Below, piece by piece: positions 28,253-36,105 of a stretch of DNA of 45,816 bases. The notes beneath the pieces were generated by a model. That model was given only the letters and a program-made list of their open reading frames with translations. It did not search any database and was not told where the DNA came from. The position numbers and the translations under genes were made by a program. The stretch lies in contig JAENZJ010000020.1 of the NCBI GenBank assembly GCA_016841325.1, positions 1-45,816 of the forward strand. The letters run 5' to 3'. The DNA is from Thermincola carboxydiphila. Its GTDB lineage: Bacteria; Bacillota; Thermincolia; Thermincolales; UBA2595. The number at the start of each line of letters is the position of its first letter. The first letter of the stretch is position 1.

Positions 28253-29523
28253 GATACTGTCTCACCGTAGTTCTCCCGTCTTTTTTCCCTGGAGTTGCCT
28301 TTGGGGACAAGGCTGACACTTTTATCATTAAAGAGTTTGGCCAGACCCTCCCTTGATTTTGTCCTGACATTTTTACACTCTCCGCATTCCCTGCAGACAG
28401 ATGTCTTATCATCAGGTTCGCGGTAAGAGCAGATAACACCCTCATAATTTCTGAGAACGATTTTGTTAGTTGACTGGGAAACAACATACTGCGGCCCAAC
28501 AGGGATTTTTCCCCCTCCACCGGGTGCATCAATCACATAAGTCGGGACTGCCAGCCCGGTCGTATGCCCCCTCAGTGTTTCCATTATTTCTATTCCCCTG
28601 GACACCGGAGTACGGAAATGGTCAATTCCCTGTGCCATATCACACTGGTACAGATAATACGGCCTTACCCTGATAGTAAGCAGTTTTTGAAAGAGTTTTC
28701 TCATCACATTGGGACAGTCATTAATACCGCGCAGCAGTACACTCTGGTTCCCCAGGGGCACCCCGGCTTCATTCAGCATACTGCAGGCATTTCTGGCTTC
28801 AGCGGTTATTTCCCTGGGATGGTTAAAATGAGTATTTATCCAGACAGGATGGTACTTCCTGATAATTCCGCAAAGGTCTTCAGTTATCCTCTGGGGCAGC
28901 ACCACAGGGGTACGTGTCCCGATTCTGATCATCTCAACATGCTTGATATGCTTAAGGCTGCCAAGGATGTATTCAACTGTTTCATCAGGTATTACCAGGG
29001 CATCACCCCCTGAAATAAGTACATCCCTGATACCGGAATTGTTCCTGATGTAGTTTATGGCCCGGTCTATGTATTTTTTGGGCAGAGCTTTATCCGTCTG
29101 ACCGGCAAAGCGCCTTCTGGTACAATGCCTACAGTACATGGAACACTGGTCGGTAACCAGGAAAAGCACCCTGTCGGGGTATCTGTGGGTAATTCCCGGG
29201 ACAGGTGAGTCTTTTTCTTCGTACAGGGGGTCTTCCATATCATAATCGGTGTGTTGTAACTCCAAAGCAGTAGGGATAGCCTGCTTTCTGACGGGACAGG
29301 AAGGGTCGTCACGGTCCATTAGGGTGGCATAATACGGGGTAATTGCCATACGCAGGGACTGCAGGCATTCCTGAACCCCTTTTGTTTCTTCTGCCGTGAG
29401 GTTGACAATACCCTGCAGGTCTGCAACAGAGGTGAGCCTGTTGGACATCTGCCACTTCCAGTCATTCCACTGGTCTGGTTCTACATCTTTCCACTTATCA
29501 AACTTTTTGTAATTTGCTAACAT
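28249..29523 (-). CDS. kamA: Lysine 2,3-aminomutase
   Basis: This radical-SAM and PLP enzyme converts L-lysine to beta-lysine. The [4Fe-4S] cysteines are in CSMYCRHC (Cys127, 131, 134), and the PLP lysine is in APGGGGKIPV (Lys339). Zinc-site cysteines appear as Cys270 and the C-terminal group Cys377/380/383. The 424-residue length is normal. AAGGAGGAATG leads into the ATG. With ablB it makes an osmolyte, suggesting the organism meets changing salinity. It has its own promoter and a long structured leader. Confidence 0.95.
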   Translation of the reverse strand: MLANYKKFDKWKDVEPDQWNDWKWQMSNRLTSVADLQGIVNLTAEETKGVQECLQSLRMAITPYYATLMDRDDPSCPVRKQAIPTALELQHTDYDMEDPLYEEKDSPVPGITHRYPDRVLFLVTDQCSMYCRHCTRRRFAGQTDKALPKKYIDRAINYIRNNSGIRDVLISGGDALVIPDETVEYILGSLKHIKHVEMIRIGTRTPVVLPQRITEDLCGIIRKYHPVWINTHFNHPREITAEARNACSMLNEAGVPLGNQSVLLRGINDCPNVMRKLFQKLLTIRVRPYYLYQCDMAQGIDHFRTPVSRGIEIMETLRGHTTGLAVPTYVIDAPGGGGKIPVGPQYVVSQSTNKIVLRNYEGVICSYREPDDKTSVCRECGECKNVRTKSREGLAKLFNDKSVSLVPKGNSREKRRENYGETVS

Positions 29524-29571
29524 TGCATTCCTCCTTCAAATTTGTATAGGTCTCGGTTCACAGAATAATTA

Positions 29572-29632
29572 AAACCCGGGCACTCTAACTCTCTTTCGCT
29601 AATGTCGAAAGAGAGTTAGAGTGCCCGGGTTT
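29572..29632 (-). terminator. 27-bp perfect hairpin before kamA
   Basis: Positions 29572-29598 pair without mismatch with 29606-29632 across a seven-base loop. On the minus strand it is followed by TTTTAATTATT. It sits 49 bases before kamA, in the position of an attenuator terminator, but its length and perfection exceed a normal terminator. Confidence 0.75.
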
Positions 29633-29639
29633 CGTCACC

Positions 29640-29863
29640 TGACTCACCCTAAACCACTGGCTGATTTATCCCCAGCCCCGGTCAGTTCGACCGGAACTAA
29701 AGGAAGGCCCCAGCTCCCTAATCCGGATTTTTCGATTCAGGTTTCGGCTTGAACACCCACAGTGTCAACATAGCCCTTACAACAATCCACAACTGCTGGA
29801 CGCCCCGGCGTATTGCTGCTCGAACTATACTTACTCCCTGAATTTACTTCACCCTAAATTTTC
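29640..29863 (-). ncRNA. Structured 5' leader of kamA-ablB (unidentified)
   Basis: From the predicted start near 29863 the minus-strand RNA folds as follows. ATTCAGG (29837-29843) pairs with CCTGAAT (29735-29741) and closes two arms. One arm has a CAGCAAT/ATTGTTG stem carrying two small hairpins; the other runs from GGCT to AGCC with a TTGA..CAC/GTG..TCAA stem. Further hairpins are CCGGTC/GACCGG and GGCTG/CAGCC. The strong hairpin 29572-29632 ends the leader. This looks like a riboswitch or attenuator. I compared it from memory with lysine, T-box, ydaO (c-di-AMP), cobalamin and M-box RNAs and found no match. Confidence 0.45.
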
Positions 29864-29869
29864 CCCTAT

Positions 29870-29898
29870 ATTTTACCATTAAAATGCCAGAATGTCAA
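29870..29898 (-). promoter_or_regulatory. Sigma-A promoter of kamA-ablB
   Basis: On the minus strand TTGACA (29893-29898) and TAAAAT (29870-29875) are separated by exactly 17 bases, a near-consensus vegetative promoter. It lies about 350 bases upstream of the kamA start, which implies a long leader. Confidence 0.8.
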
Positions 29899-29949
29899 GT
29901 GGCAGTAGCACTGCCGTTTCAGTGGCCTGAAGCTCCGGTCCGGGCCGGT

Positions 29950-30963
29950 TCAACTCTTCCCAAGCCTGAGTTCTGAAATAAGGTTTTGAAAATACGGCGG
30001 AATATCTGCCTCAAATTCCATAAATTCTCCGGTAACCGGATGCCTGAATCCCAGGAGACAGGCATGCAGCGCCTGGCCCTTCAGGCCCAGTGGGTTCTTT
30101 TGAGGTCCATAGACAGGATCCCCCGCCACCGGATGGCCCAGATAAGCCATATGTACCCTTATCTGGTGTGTCCGGCCTGTCTCCAGCTGGCACTCAATCA
30201 GAGTATAATGTTCAAACCGTTCCAAAACACGATACCTGGTTACGGCCTCTTTCGAGTTCCTGGTAATAACCGCCATTTTCTTGCGGTCCCTGGGATCACG
30301 TCCCAGGGGGGCATCTATTATACCACTGGGCTCAGTTACAACCCCATGGACCAGGGCAAGGTATTTCCTGGACACAGAGTGGTCTTTGAGCTGTCCTGCC
30401 AGGCTCACATGGGCATGGTCATTCTTGGCCACCACCAGGAGCCCTGAGGTGTCCTTATCAATTCTGTGGACAATTCCTGGTCTGATGACCCCATTGATGC
30501 CCGAGAGGTCATCACAGTGATACAAAAGGGCATTTACAAGTGTTCCCGAATAATTTCCGGCCGCGGGGTGTACCACCATGCCCTGAGGCTTGTTGACCAC
30601 CAGCAGGTCACTGTCTTCATATACAATATCCAGCGGTATGTTTTCGGCCGCAACTTCCTGCTGCTCAGGAGCAGGTATTTTTACACAGACCCGGTCACCT
30701 TCTCTGACCTTATAGTTTGATTTGGCTGCACTTCCGTTTACGGTAACTTCTCCACCGGCAACCAGTTTCTGTACTCTGGAGCGTGAAAGACCCGGGTCAA
30801 GAGAGGTTACCAAGATATCAAGCCGCATCCCTTCATCTTCACCTGTAACAGTATGTTCCAGTTGATGGCCGGGGCCGCTTAAATCCTCAGCTTCATCATC
30901 CCATTCATCAATTAACTCTTCCGGTATTTCCCGGATATCTTCTGTTCCTTTGTCACTATTCAT
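29950..30963 (-). CDS. RluA/RluD-family pseudouridine synthase
   Basis: This enzyme isomerises uridines in RNA, probably 23S rRNA. An S4 RNA-binding domain (about residues 45-100, with LSRSRVQKLVAGGEVTVNG) precedes the catalytic domain with HRIDKDTSGLL, catalytic Asp169. The N-terminal 35 residues are acidic and non-conserved. It follows lspA directly, the same order as in Bacillus (lspA-ylyB-pyrR). In this genome kamA-ablB and a stalk gene separate it from pyrR. Confidence 0.93.
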   Translation of the reverse strand: MNSDKGTEDIREIPEELIDEWDDEAEDLSGPGHQLEHTVTGEDEGMRLDILVTSLDPGLSRSRVQKLVAGGEVTVNGSAAKSNYKVREGDRVCVKIPAPEQQEVAAENIPLDIVYEDSDLLVVNKPQGMVVHPAAGNYSGTLVNALLYHCDDLSGINGVIRPGIVHRIDKDTSGLLVVAKNDHAHVSLAGQLKDHSVSRKYLALVHGVVTEPSGIIDAPLGRDPRDRKKMAVITRNSKEAVTRYRVLERFEHYTLIECQLETGRTHQIRVHMAYLGHPVAGDPVYGPQKNPLGLKGQALHACLLGFRHPVTGEFMEFEADIPPYFQNLISELRLGKS

Positions 30964-30990
30964 AATAAAATCTTCGTCTCCCGTGTTCTT

Positions 30991-31524
30991 CTAAGTATCC
31001 CTTTGTCCCGTATCTTCAACCAGACCGGTTTCCCCCTGTGGCAGAGCGGCTTCCTCCTGTTTCCGGTTCTCCCGGTCACCCTTCAGCAGTTCAATGAAAA
31101 GTATGCCAACACCGACAACTATTCCCATATCAGCGATGTTAAATACCGGCCAGACCCGGAAATCAAAAAAATCGACAACATGCCCAAACCTCAGGCGGTC
31201 TATAAGGTTCCCCACCGCACCACCCACCTGGAGTGCCAGCCCGGTCTTCAGGAGGACCTTTCCTGCCGGGATATGCCTTGCAAAAAGAATGATTCCCAGC
31301 ACCACAATGACCGTAACAATCACAAAAAACAGCGTCTTATACGGCAGCATGCCAAAGGCCGCTCCCGGATTCATGACATAAGTTATATGAAATACCGGTT
31401 CAATAACAGGTATGGAATCACCTTCACTCATCCTGCTCATAACAAACCACTTGGACAACTGGTCTGCAGCCAGGAGCCCCATAGCCAGTAATATGTACCG
31501 CAATGGCTGATACCTCCACATCAT
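30991..31524 (-). CDS. lspA: Lipoprotein signal peptidase
   Basis: This membrane aspartic protease cleaves signal peptides of prolipoproteins. Four hydrophobic segments are visible. NPGAAFGML, then NLIDRLRFGHVVDF and FNIADMGI carry the two catalytic aspartates. The C-terminal 25 residues are hydrophilic. GGAG lies seven bases before the ATG. It precedes the pseudouridine synthase by 28 bases. Confidence 0.95.
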   Translation of the reverse strand: MMWRYQPLRYILLAMGLLAADQLSKWFVMSRMSEGDSIPVIEPVFHITYVMNPGAAFGMLPYKTLFFVIVTVIVVLGIILFARHIPAGKVLLKTGLALQVGGAVGNLIDRLRFGHVVDFFDFRVWPVFNIADMGIVVGVGILFIELLKGDRENRKQEEAALPQGETGLVEDTGQRDT

Positions 31525-31614
31525 CTGTTTTCTCCATATTTATTTGCTGCTTAATTTTATCATACGGGTCAGGCAGATTCAAGTTTACGGGGTAAAAGGC
31601 GTGCTTACGCTGTG

Positions 31615-31663
31615 AAAGGAAGGGTCACCTGGTGTCAATTTTGACATGGGTAACCCTTCCTTT
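31615..31663. terminator. Long hairpin between the YteA-like gene and lspA
   Basis: AAAGGAAGGGT (31615-31625) pairs with ACCCTTCCTTT (31653-31663), with inner pairing TGTCA/TGACA. It lies just past the YteA-like stop on the minus strand and probably ends that transcript, although a T tract is lacking. Confidence 0.6.
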
Positions 31664-31675
31664 GAAGACTAATGG

Positions 31676-32416
31676 CTATAAGTGGGAATTCTCCTGTTTC
31701 CCTTTCTTTTCCCTGCTGTGAACGGTTTCATCATCTTCACCGTCAAAGTCCTGATAAATCATACCATCAACATTCTTTTCATAGGGAATCTGTTCCACCC
31801 TCTCAACAGTGCCGACATTTTCATCGGCATCAACATACATGTGGTCATAATCAGTCACCCCGTGGACACTGATGTCCTGGGGAGTCTCTGAGGTACCGAA
31901 CCTGGCCACTGACTGCCAGGTATCCTCACCGTCAAACATTATTTCATCCTCGGCATCCCCCAGTTCAAACTCTGAGTCATCATGTGTCAACCCGCCAAAC
32001 GGGGGTACAATCACATCTTCCTCAATCGGCCTCGGATGCCTGTCCGGCAGCAGTTCACCTGCTGCTTTACATTTTTTGCACATAGTGGTGGCCGGCATAG
32101 CTTCCAATCGCTCCAGGGGAATTTCAGCACCACAGGTATCACATTTTCCGTAAGAGCCTTCTTTAATCCTATTCAGGGCATCTTCAATTTTGGACAGATG
32201 TATTTGGGCTGTTTCCCTGAGGGCTATGTCCTTGCTTCTTTCAAAGGTCTCTGTTCCCAGGTCCGCCGGGTGATTGTCATACATTGAGAGTTCACTGATC
32301 GAATCCTGGACAGGCACCTCCAGGGCCCCTTCCTCCATGTGTGTTATCCGTTCCTCAATCTCCTGCTTCTCCTGCACCAGTTTTTGCCTGAACTGTTCCA
32401 TCAGTTTCCTGTCCAT
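31676..32416 (-). CDS. yteA: YteA/TraR-DksA-type zinc-finger protein
   Basis: The 246-residue protein has an N-terminal coiled coil and a C4 zinc finger (Cys92, Cys95, Cys113, Cys116; YGKCDTCGAEIP and TTMCKKCKAAG). The long acidic C-terminal half, with DDSEFELGDAEDE and YMVD-like motifs, matches the Firmicutes YteA type rather than true DksA. It could bind RNA polymerase in the manner of DksA, but this is unproven. AGGAGGCAG precedes the ATG. The yteA-lspA neighbourhood is common in Clostridia. Confidence 0.9.
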   Translation of the reverse strand: MDRKLMEQFRQKLVQEKQEIEERITHMEEGALEVPVQDSISELSMYDNHPADLGTETFERSKDIALRETAQIHLSKIEDALNRIKEGSYGKCDTCGAEIPLERLEAMPATTMCKKCKAAGELLPDRHPRPIEEDVIVPPFGGLTHDDSEFELGDAEDEIMFDGEDTWQSVARFGTSETPQDISVHGVTDYDHMYVDADENVGTVERVEQIPYEKNVDGMIYQDFDGEDDETVHSREKKGKQENSHL

Positions 32417-32453
32417 ATCTGCCTCCTGAATTGCGTCATAATTGCTTAACAGG

Positions 32454-32978
32454 CTACTCGATTATCCTCACAATCCCGTCCACCGGCCTGCGTGCCGGGG
32501 GCTTGCTTTTCCCCGCAGCATAGCCCACAGGTATCAGGGCAACCGGAATGGTGCCCCGGGGAATCTCCAGGGCTTCCATAACAAGGGTCTCATTAAAAGA
32601 ACCAACCCAGCAGGTCCCCAGTCCATAACCTTCCGCAGCCAGAAGGATGTTCTGGACGGCAGCTGCCGTATCCTGGATTACATACAGGTTGCGGCCGCGC
32701 TCCCGGTAACGGGCTGCCGTCATCTCCGGAACAGCACATACCACCATCACCACCGGGGCTTCACCCACAAAACGCTGATTTGCTGCCGCCGCAGCCAGCT
32801 CATATTTCTTTTTTTCGTTATAAACCACATAAAACTGCCACGGCTGGACATTGCCGGCACTGGGAGCCCATCTGGCGGCATCAATTATCCTCCCTATGGT
32901 TGCCCTGGGAATTTCATCAGCTTTGAAGCTTCTGGTACTGCGTCGTTCCAGAATGGCTTCAATGACATCTTTGGTCAC
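32454..32978 (-). CDS. Nitroreductase-family protein
   Basis: This is an FMN-dependent oxidoreductase of 174 residues. FMN-binding ERRSTRSF near the start, then RWAPSAGNVQPWQF and GLGTCWVGSF are typical of the family. I chose the GTG at 32978 because GGGAGGG lies six bases upstream; the frame extends to 33020. The natural substrate is unknown. It lies 37 bases upstream of yteA on the same strand. Confidence 0.9.
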   Translation of the reverse strand: MTKDVIEAILERRSTRSFKADEIPRATIGRIIDAARWAPSAGNVQPWQFYVVYNEKKKYELAAAAANQRFVGEAPVVMVVCAVPEMTAARYRERGRNLYVIQDTAAAVQNILLAAEGYGLGTCWVGSFNETLVMEALEIPRGTIPVALIPVGYAAGKSKPPARRPVDGIVRIIE

Positions 32979-33093
32979 ATCGGTCCCTCCCTTAATCATC
33001 GGTATCTCTATCAACATCATTCCCTGCTGCCCCTGTTTTTACTCCAGTATGTCCAACAACCGGTTTCAGGTGCTATGCGCTGTTGAGCTTACC

Positions 33094-33465
33094 TCACTGT
33101 AATTTGAGGTTGTTCTGTACAATTTTAACTATATCGGCAATGAACTCCCCGATAACCGGCAGGTTAAGAACCTGAAGCCTCTGTAGGGTATATATAAGCA
33201 AAGCGCCCAGCAGGGTAAATCCGACCGCCATGCCAAGACCCCGGGCCACTCCGGCAAAAAAGTTAATAAAAAACAGCCTTCCGGGGCGGTTCAATAAGTC
33301 AACATATTCCGCCAGCTTCATTTTCTCCATTGCTGTCCCCAGTTCGTCAATTTTACGGGCCAGATAACTGTTCTCTCCATTTTGTTTCTTTTCCGTCAGT
33401 AGAGCCACCCCCCGCAAGTCAGTAATAATTTGCCCACAATATTTTAAATAAACACATCCATTCAT
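33094..33465 (-). CDS. DUF5665-domain membrane protein
   Basis: The 123-residue protein has a soluble helix (LARKIDELGTAMEKMKLAEYVDLLNRP) followed by RLFFINFFAGVARGLGMAVGFTLLGALLIYTL, one or two membrane helices. This pattern belongs to the DUF5665 family of unknown function. The start is uncertain because no good ribosome-binding site precedes 33465; the conserved part begins near residue 25. Confidence 0.78.
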   Translation of the reverse strand: MNGCVYLKYCGQIITDLRGVALLTEKKQNGENSYLARKIDELGTAMEKMKLAEYVDLLNRPGRLFFINFFAGVARGLGMAVGFTLLGALLIYTLQRLQVLNLPVIGEFIADIVKIVQNNLKLQ

Positions 33466-33532
33466 TACAATATATTAACCGTCACCCTTTGTAGAATATA
33501 ATTAGACAAATTTCCCATAAGACCTTCCGGAT

Positions 33533-35770
33533 TTACTTGTGGATTAATATGCTTCCACCACCCAAAACCACTGCAGGGTCAGCTGTAACCTCAGCTCCTG
33601 ACTGATTGTCATAGACAGGGTCGCCCGTTATCCTGTCCCATATTTTGATCCGGAACTTATCGGGCCCTCCGGTATCGTCACCATCAAGAGCTGTCAAGAT
33701 AAACCCGTAACTACCCTTGCCATTGATGGTTCCCCGGCCTTTGAACTGCCCTTTGGTCCCGCTGACTACCAGCCATTCGTATTCCGAACTGGAAAAATCC
33801 AGACTGCCTGCCTTGAATTGGAATCTTGTGTTACCAGTGGGAACTGCAGCTCCTTTCAGGTACCTGGATACAAACCCGAAGTTTGCCCTCCCGGTCAACA
33901 GGGGGTCGGCTGCATAGGCCCCAATGGGTGAATATATCCAGCCTCCTCCGGTAATAAAACCTGCGTCAGCATCATATACGACTATGTACCGGTAATCCTT
34001 CTGCACAGCGGCCCCATCGTTGTCCCGCAGGGTCAGGATGACGGTATAGACACCTGCCTTGGTGTAGACGTGGCTGCCACTGGCAGTACCGGACCCCTGG
34101 CTCTCATTTATCCGGCCTGCTGAACTGCTCCCGTCACCCCACTCCCAGTCGGCGCTATGTAAGTCAGCCGTACCAGAGTCAGAAAAACCGGTGGTTACAT
34201 TTACTGTCGTGTTAACCTGGACCGGGTCTATGGGAGCACTGATTGCATCCAAAAAAGGAGCTGCATTATGGATAATTAACTCAAAGGATGTCTCCCCCAC
34301 ATTGCCCTGCCCGTCTGTGGCAGTAATTTTTATAGTACTGCTCTGGGCAGGCCCGTCAGTAGAAACAAAGGACCAGGTCCAGGTACCGTCACCATTGTCT
34401 GTTACCTCACCTGCTGAGGCTGTCAGGGTTACCGGGTCATTGTCAGGATCACTGATGGCTCCAGTGTTCACAATCAGCTGACCTTCCCCTGCTGTTACAT
34501 TTGCTCTGGCAACAGATATGACAGGCGGCCGGTTCAGGGCATGTCCAAACATTTCAGCAGGGTGACAGGCGCCACAGCTGCTGTCTCCTGATGTAATTGC
34601 CAGCTGTATATCCGGGTCCGGGTTATTGTGACATGTAAAACAGCTTAAAGGCATCCCCTGAGGGTCATACCTTCTCAGGTGTTCCCTGGTAAGTACAGTA
34701 CTGTGACACTCAGTGCAGCCGGTTGTGGTTGAGGAGTGCTCCACGGCAGTTTCAAAGATATTATGAACTGAAGGTACTGCCGTTGCTGCCCACCCCCTGT
34801 CATGACACCCTGTACAGCTGTAAATCACCTGAACCGGGTGCAGGGGCGGTTCTTCCAGAGGCAGCCCGTTCCTATGGTAGGCTGCAGGATAGTCTCTGGA
34901 GTCAAAATGGCAGTAATAGCAGTCATCAAGGGGGTAAACAGGATCTGTGGCGCTGAAGTTAACCCCATGGCATTTACTGCAGTTGTCCACCACATGCTCT
35001 GTCCTGTCATGGCAGCTCTGGCAGGTTGCATCATCTACCAAATATGTCATTTCCTCAAAAGTATTAACATAAAACTGCCAGGTCGCTTTTACGGTATTAC
35101 CGTGTATGTCTTTAAGGGTTAAAGAGGCATCATAAAATGTCTCATTGTCCAGCGGCTCTTCAGGTTTGTAGCTAACCGTTTCGTAGACAGAATCATATAC
35201 TGCCGCCACAGGTACATTATTTAGTGTCATCAATATCGTTGCAGGGTCGACAATATCCCCTGATGTCAAACCTGCACTGATTACCGGTGTCCTGTTGACA
35301 ACAGTCGCACCGTTGGCCGGACTGGTATTTAGTATTTTCAGCGGCTCGTTCACCGTAAATGACCAGCTGACTATACTGCTGTTACCCTTCCGGTCTTTGA
35401 CGAAAACCTCTGCAGTGTGACTGCCTGGAGCCAGGCTGACGGGAGCATATATTTCCAGGGTGGTATAATCATCTGCAGACTCATCAATGGGAGTATACTG
35501 GGCCACAGGGCTGACAGCCAGTCCGTCTACCTTCATGACAAGTGAAGAATAATCAATTAAATCAGTGTCTATGGCAACAAGGGAGATGACAATTTTTGTC
35601 TGTTTCACCGTAATTCCCCTGGCAGGGTATAGCTTGGTGAAGACAGGTCCGGTTGTGTCCGCAGATGCCGGTAAAGCAAATGCAAAAGTAAGAAATGAGC
35701 TTATTAATGCGGTCAGCAACATATATAGCGGCCATTTTTTTAAGTTCACTGAGATGCTGTAATCAGACAC
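33533..35770 (-). CDS. Secreted seven-heme cytochrome with Ig-like and PKD domains
   Basis: A signal peptide (about residues 1-37) leads to two Ig-like repeats (40-235), then seven CxxCH heme sites at residues 250, 264, 284, 319, 352, 377 and 399. A cadherin-like repeat (415-510) is followed by a PKD domain with DWEWGDGSSS and HVYTKAGVYTVILTLRD. A C-terminal beta domain starts FITGGGWIYSP. The start is GTG with GGAGGTAATACA in front. The layout suggests an exposed surface protein that holds a heme string away from the cell. Two Spo0A-box-like sites lie about 110 bases upstream. It follows the hexaheme gene but is separated from it by two terminators, so it is its own transcript. Confidence 0.88.
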   Translation of the reverse strand: MSDYSISVNLKKWPLYMLLTALISSFLTFAFALPASADTTGPVFTKLYPARGITVKQTKIVISLVAIDTDLIDYSSLVMKVDGLAVSPVAQYTPIDESADDYTTLEIYAPVSLAPGSHTAEVFVKDRKGNSSIVSWSFTVNEPLKILNTSPANGATVVNRTPVISAGLTSGDIVDPATILMTLNNVPVAAVYDSVYETVSYKPEEPLDNETFYDASLTLKDIHGNTVKATWQFYVNTFEEMTYLVDDATCQSCHDRTEHVVDNCSKCHGVNFSATDPVYPLDDCYYCHFDSRDYPAAYHRNGLPLEEPPLHPVQVIYSCTGCHDRGWAATAVPSVHNIFETAVEHSSTTTGCTECHSTVLTREHLRRYDPQGMPLSCFTCHNNPDPDIQLAITSGDSSCGACHPAEMFGHALNRPPVISVARANVTAGEGQLIVNTGAISDPDNDPVTLTASAGEVTDNGDGTWTWSFVSTDGPAQSSTIKITATDGQGNVGETSFELIIHNAAPFLDAISAPIDPVQVNTTVNVTTGFSDSGTADLHSADWEWGDGSSSAGRINESQGSGTASGSHVYTKAGVYTVILTLRDNDGAAVQKDYRYIVVYDADAGFITGGGWIYSPIGAYAADPLLTGRANFGFVSRYLKGAAVPTGNTRFQFKAGSLDFSSSEYEWLVVSGTKGQFKGRGTINGKGSYGFILTALDGDDTGGPDKFRIKIWDRITGDPVYDNQSGAEVTADPAVVLGGGSILIHK

Positions 35771-35876
35771 TGTATTACCTCCTAATATTTATTTTAGAAT
35801 TTGTGGCCATATTGATAATTTCTGTCACCTCCAGTATACATTAGACCACTTCATAAGTCTGGTAACCCTGGTACAT

Positions 35877-35893
35877 TTCGACATATTTCGACA
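35877..35893 (-). promoter_or_regulatory. Tandem Spo0A-box-like sites
   Basis: TGTCGAA occurs twice on the minus strand, at 35877-35883 and 35887-35893, exactly 10 bases apart. This is one helical turn. The consensus Spo0A box is TGNCGAA. The sites lie about 110 bases upstream of the seven-heme gene, within its promoter region. Confidence 0.55.
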
Positions 35894-35986
35894 TTATTTC
35901 CTTGTTTCCTTTTACCTAGTGTTAAAAATAAGAGGAGAATTCAAGTGGCAGTAACTCCCATAAACATTTATCACTAAAAAAACAAA

Positions 35987-36013
35987 AGAACAGGGCTGTT
36001 AATGCCCTGTTCT
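35987..36013 (-). terminator. Second terminator after the hexaheme gene
   Basis: AGAACAGGGC (35987-35996) pairs perfectly with GCCCTGTTCT (36004-36013). On the minus strand the tail is TTTTGTTTTTTT. Confidence 0.8.
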
Positions 36014-36030
36014 GAAAAGAAAAATTTTTT

Positions 36031-36059
36031 AAAAAAAAGGGGGGCCCGTTGAGCCCCCC
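36031..36059 (-). terminator. First terminator after the hexaheme gene
   Basis: GGGGGGC (36039-36045) pairs with GCCCCCC (36053-36059). On the minus strand it is followed by eight T. With the next hairpin it forms a double terminator, as often seen after highly expressed genes. Confidence 0.88.
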
Positions 36060-36105
36060 GATAAACTCAGAGTGTTTCCGAATCTGAATCCTGTTTATTC
36101 AATTG

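Noticed and set aside
29603-29609. TGTCGAA Spo0A box in the kamA leader
   Set aside because: It lies in the arm of the 27-bp hairpin downstream of the promoter, so it is probably a chance match.
29640-29863. Lysine, T-box, cobalamin or ydaO riboswitch identity for the kamA leader
   Set aside because: None of the conserved blocks of these classes could be found by eye. The leader is reported as unidentified instead.
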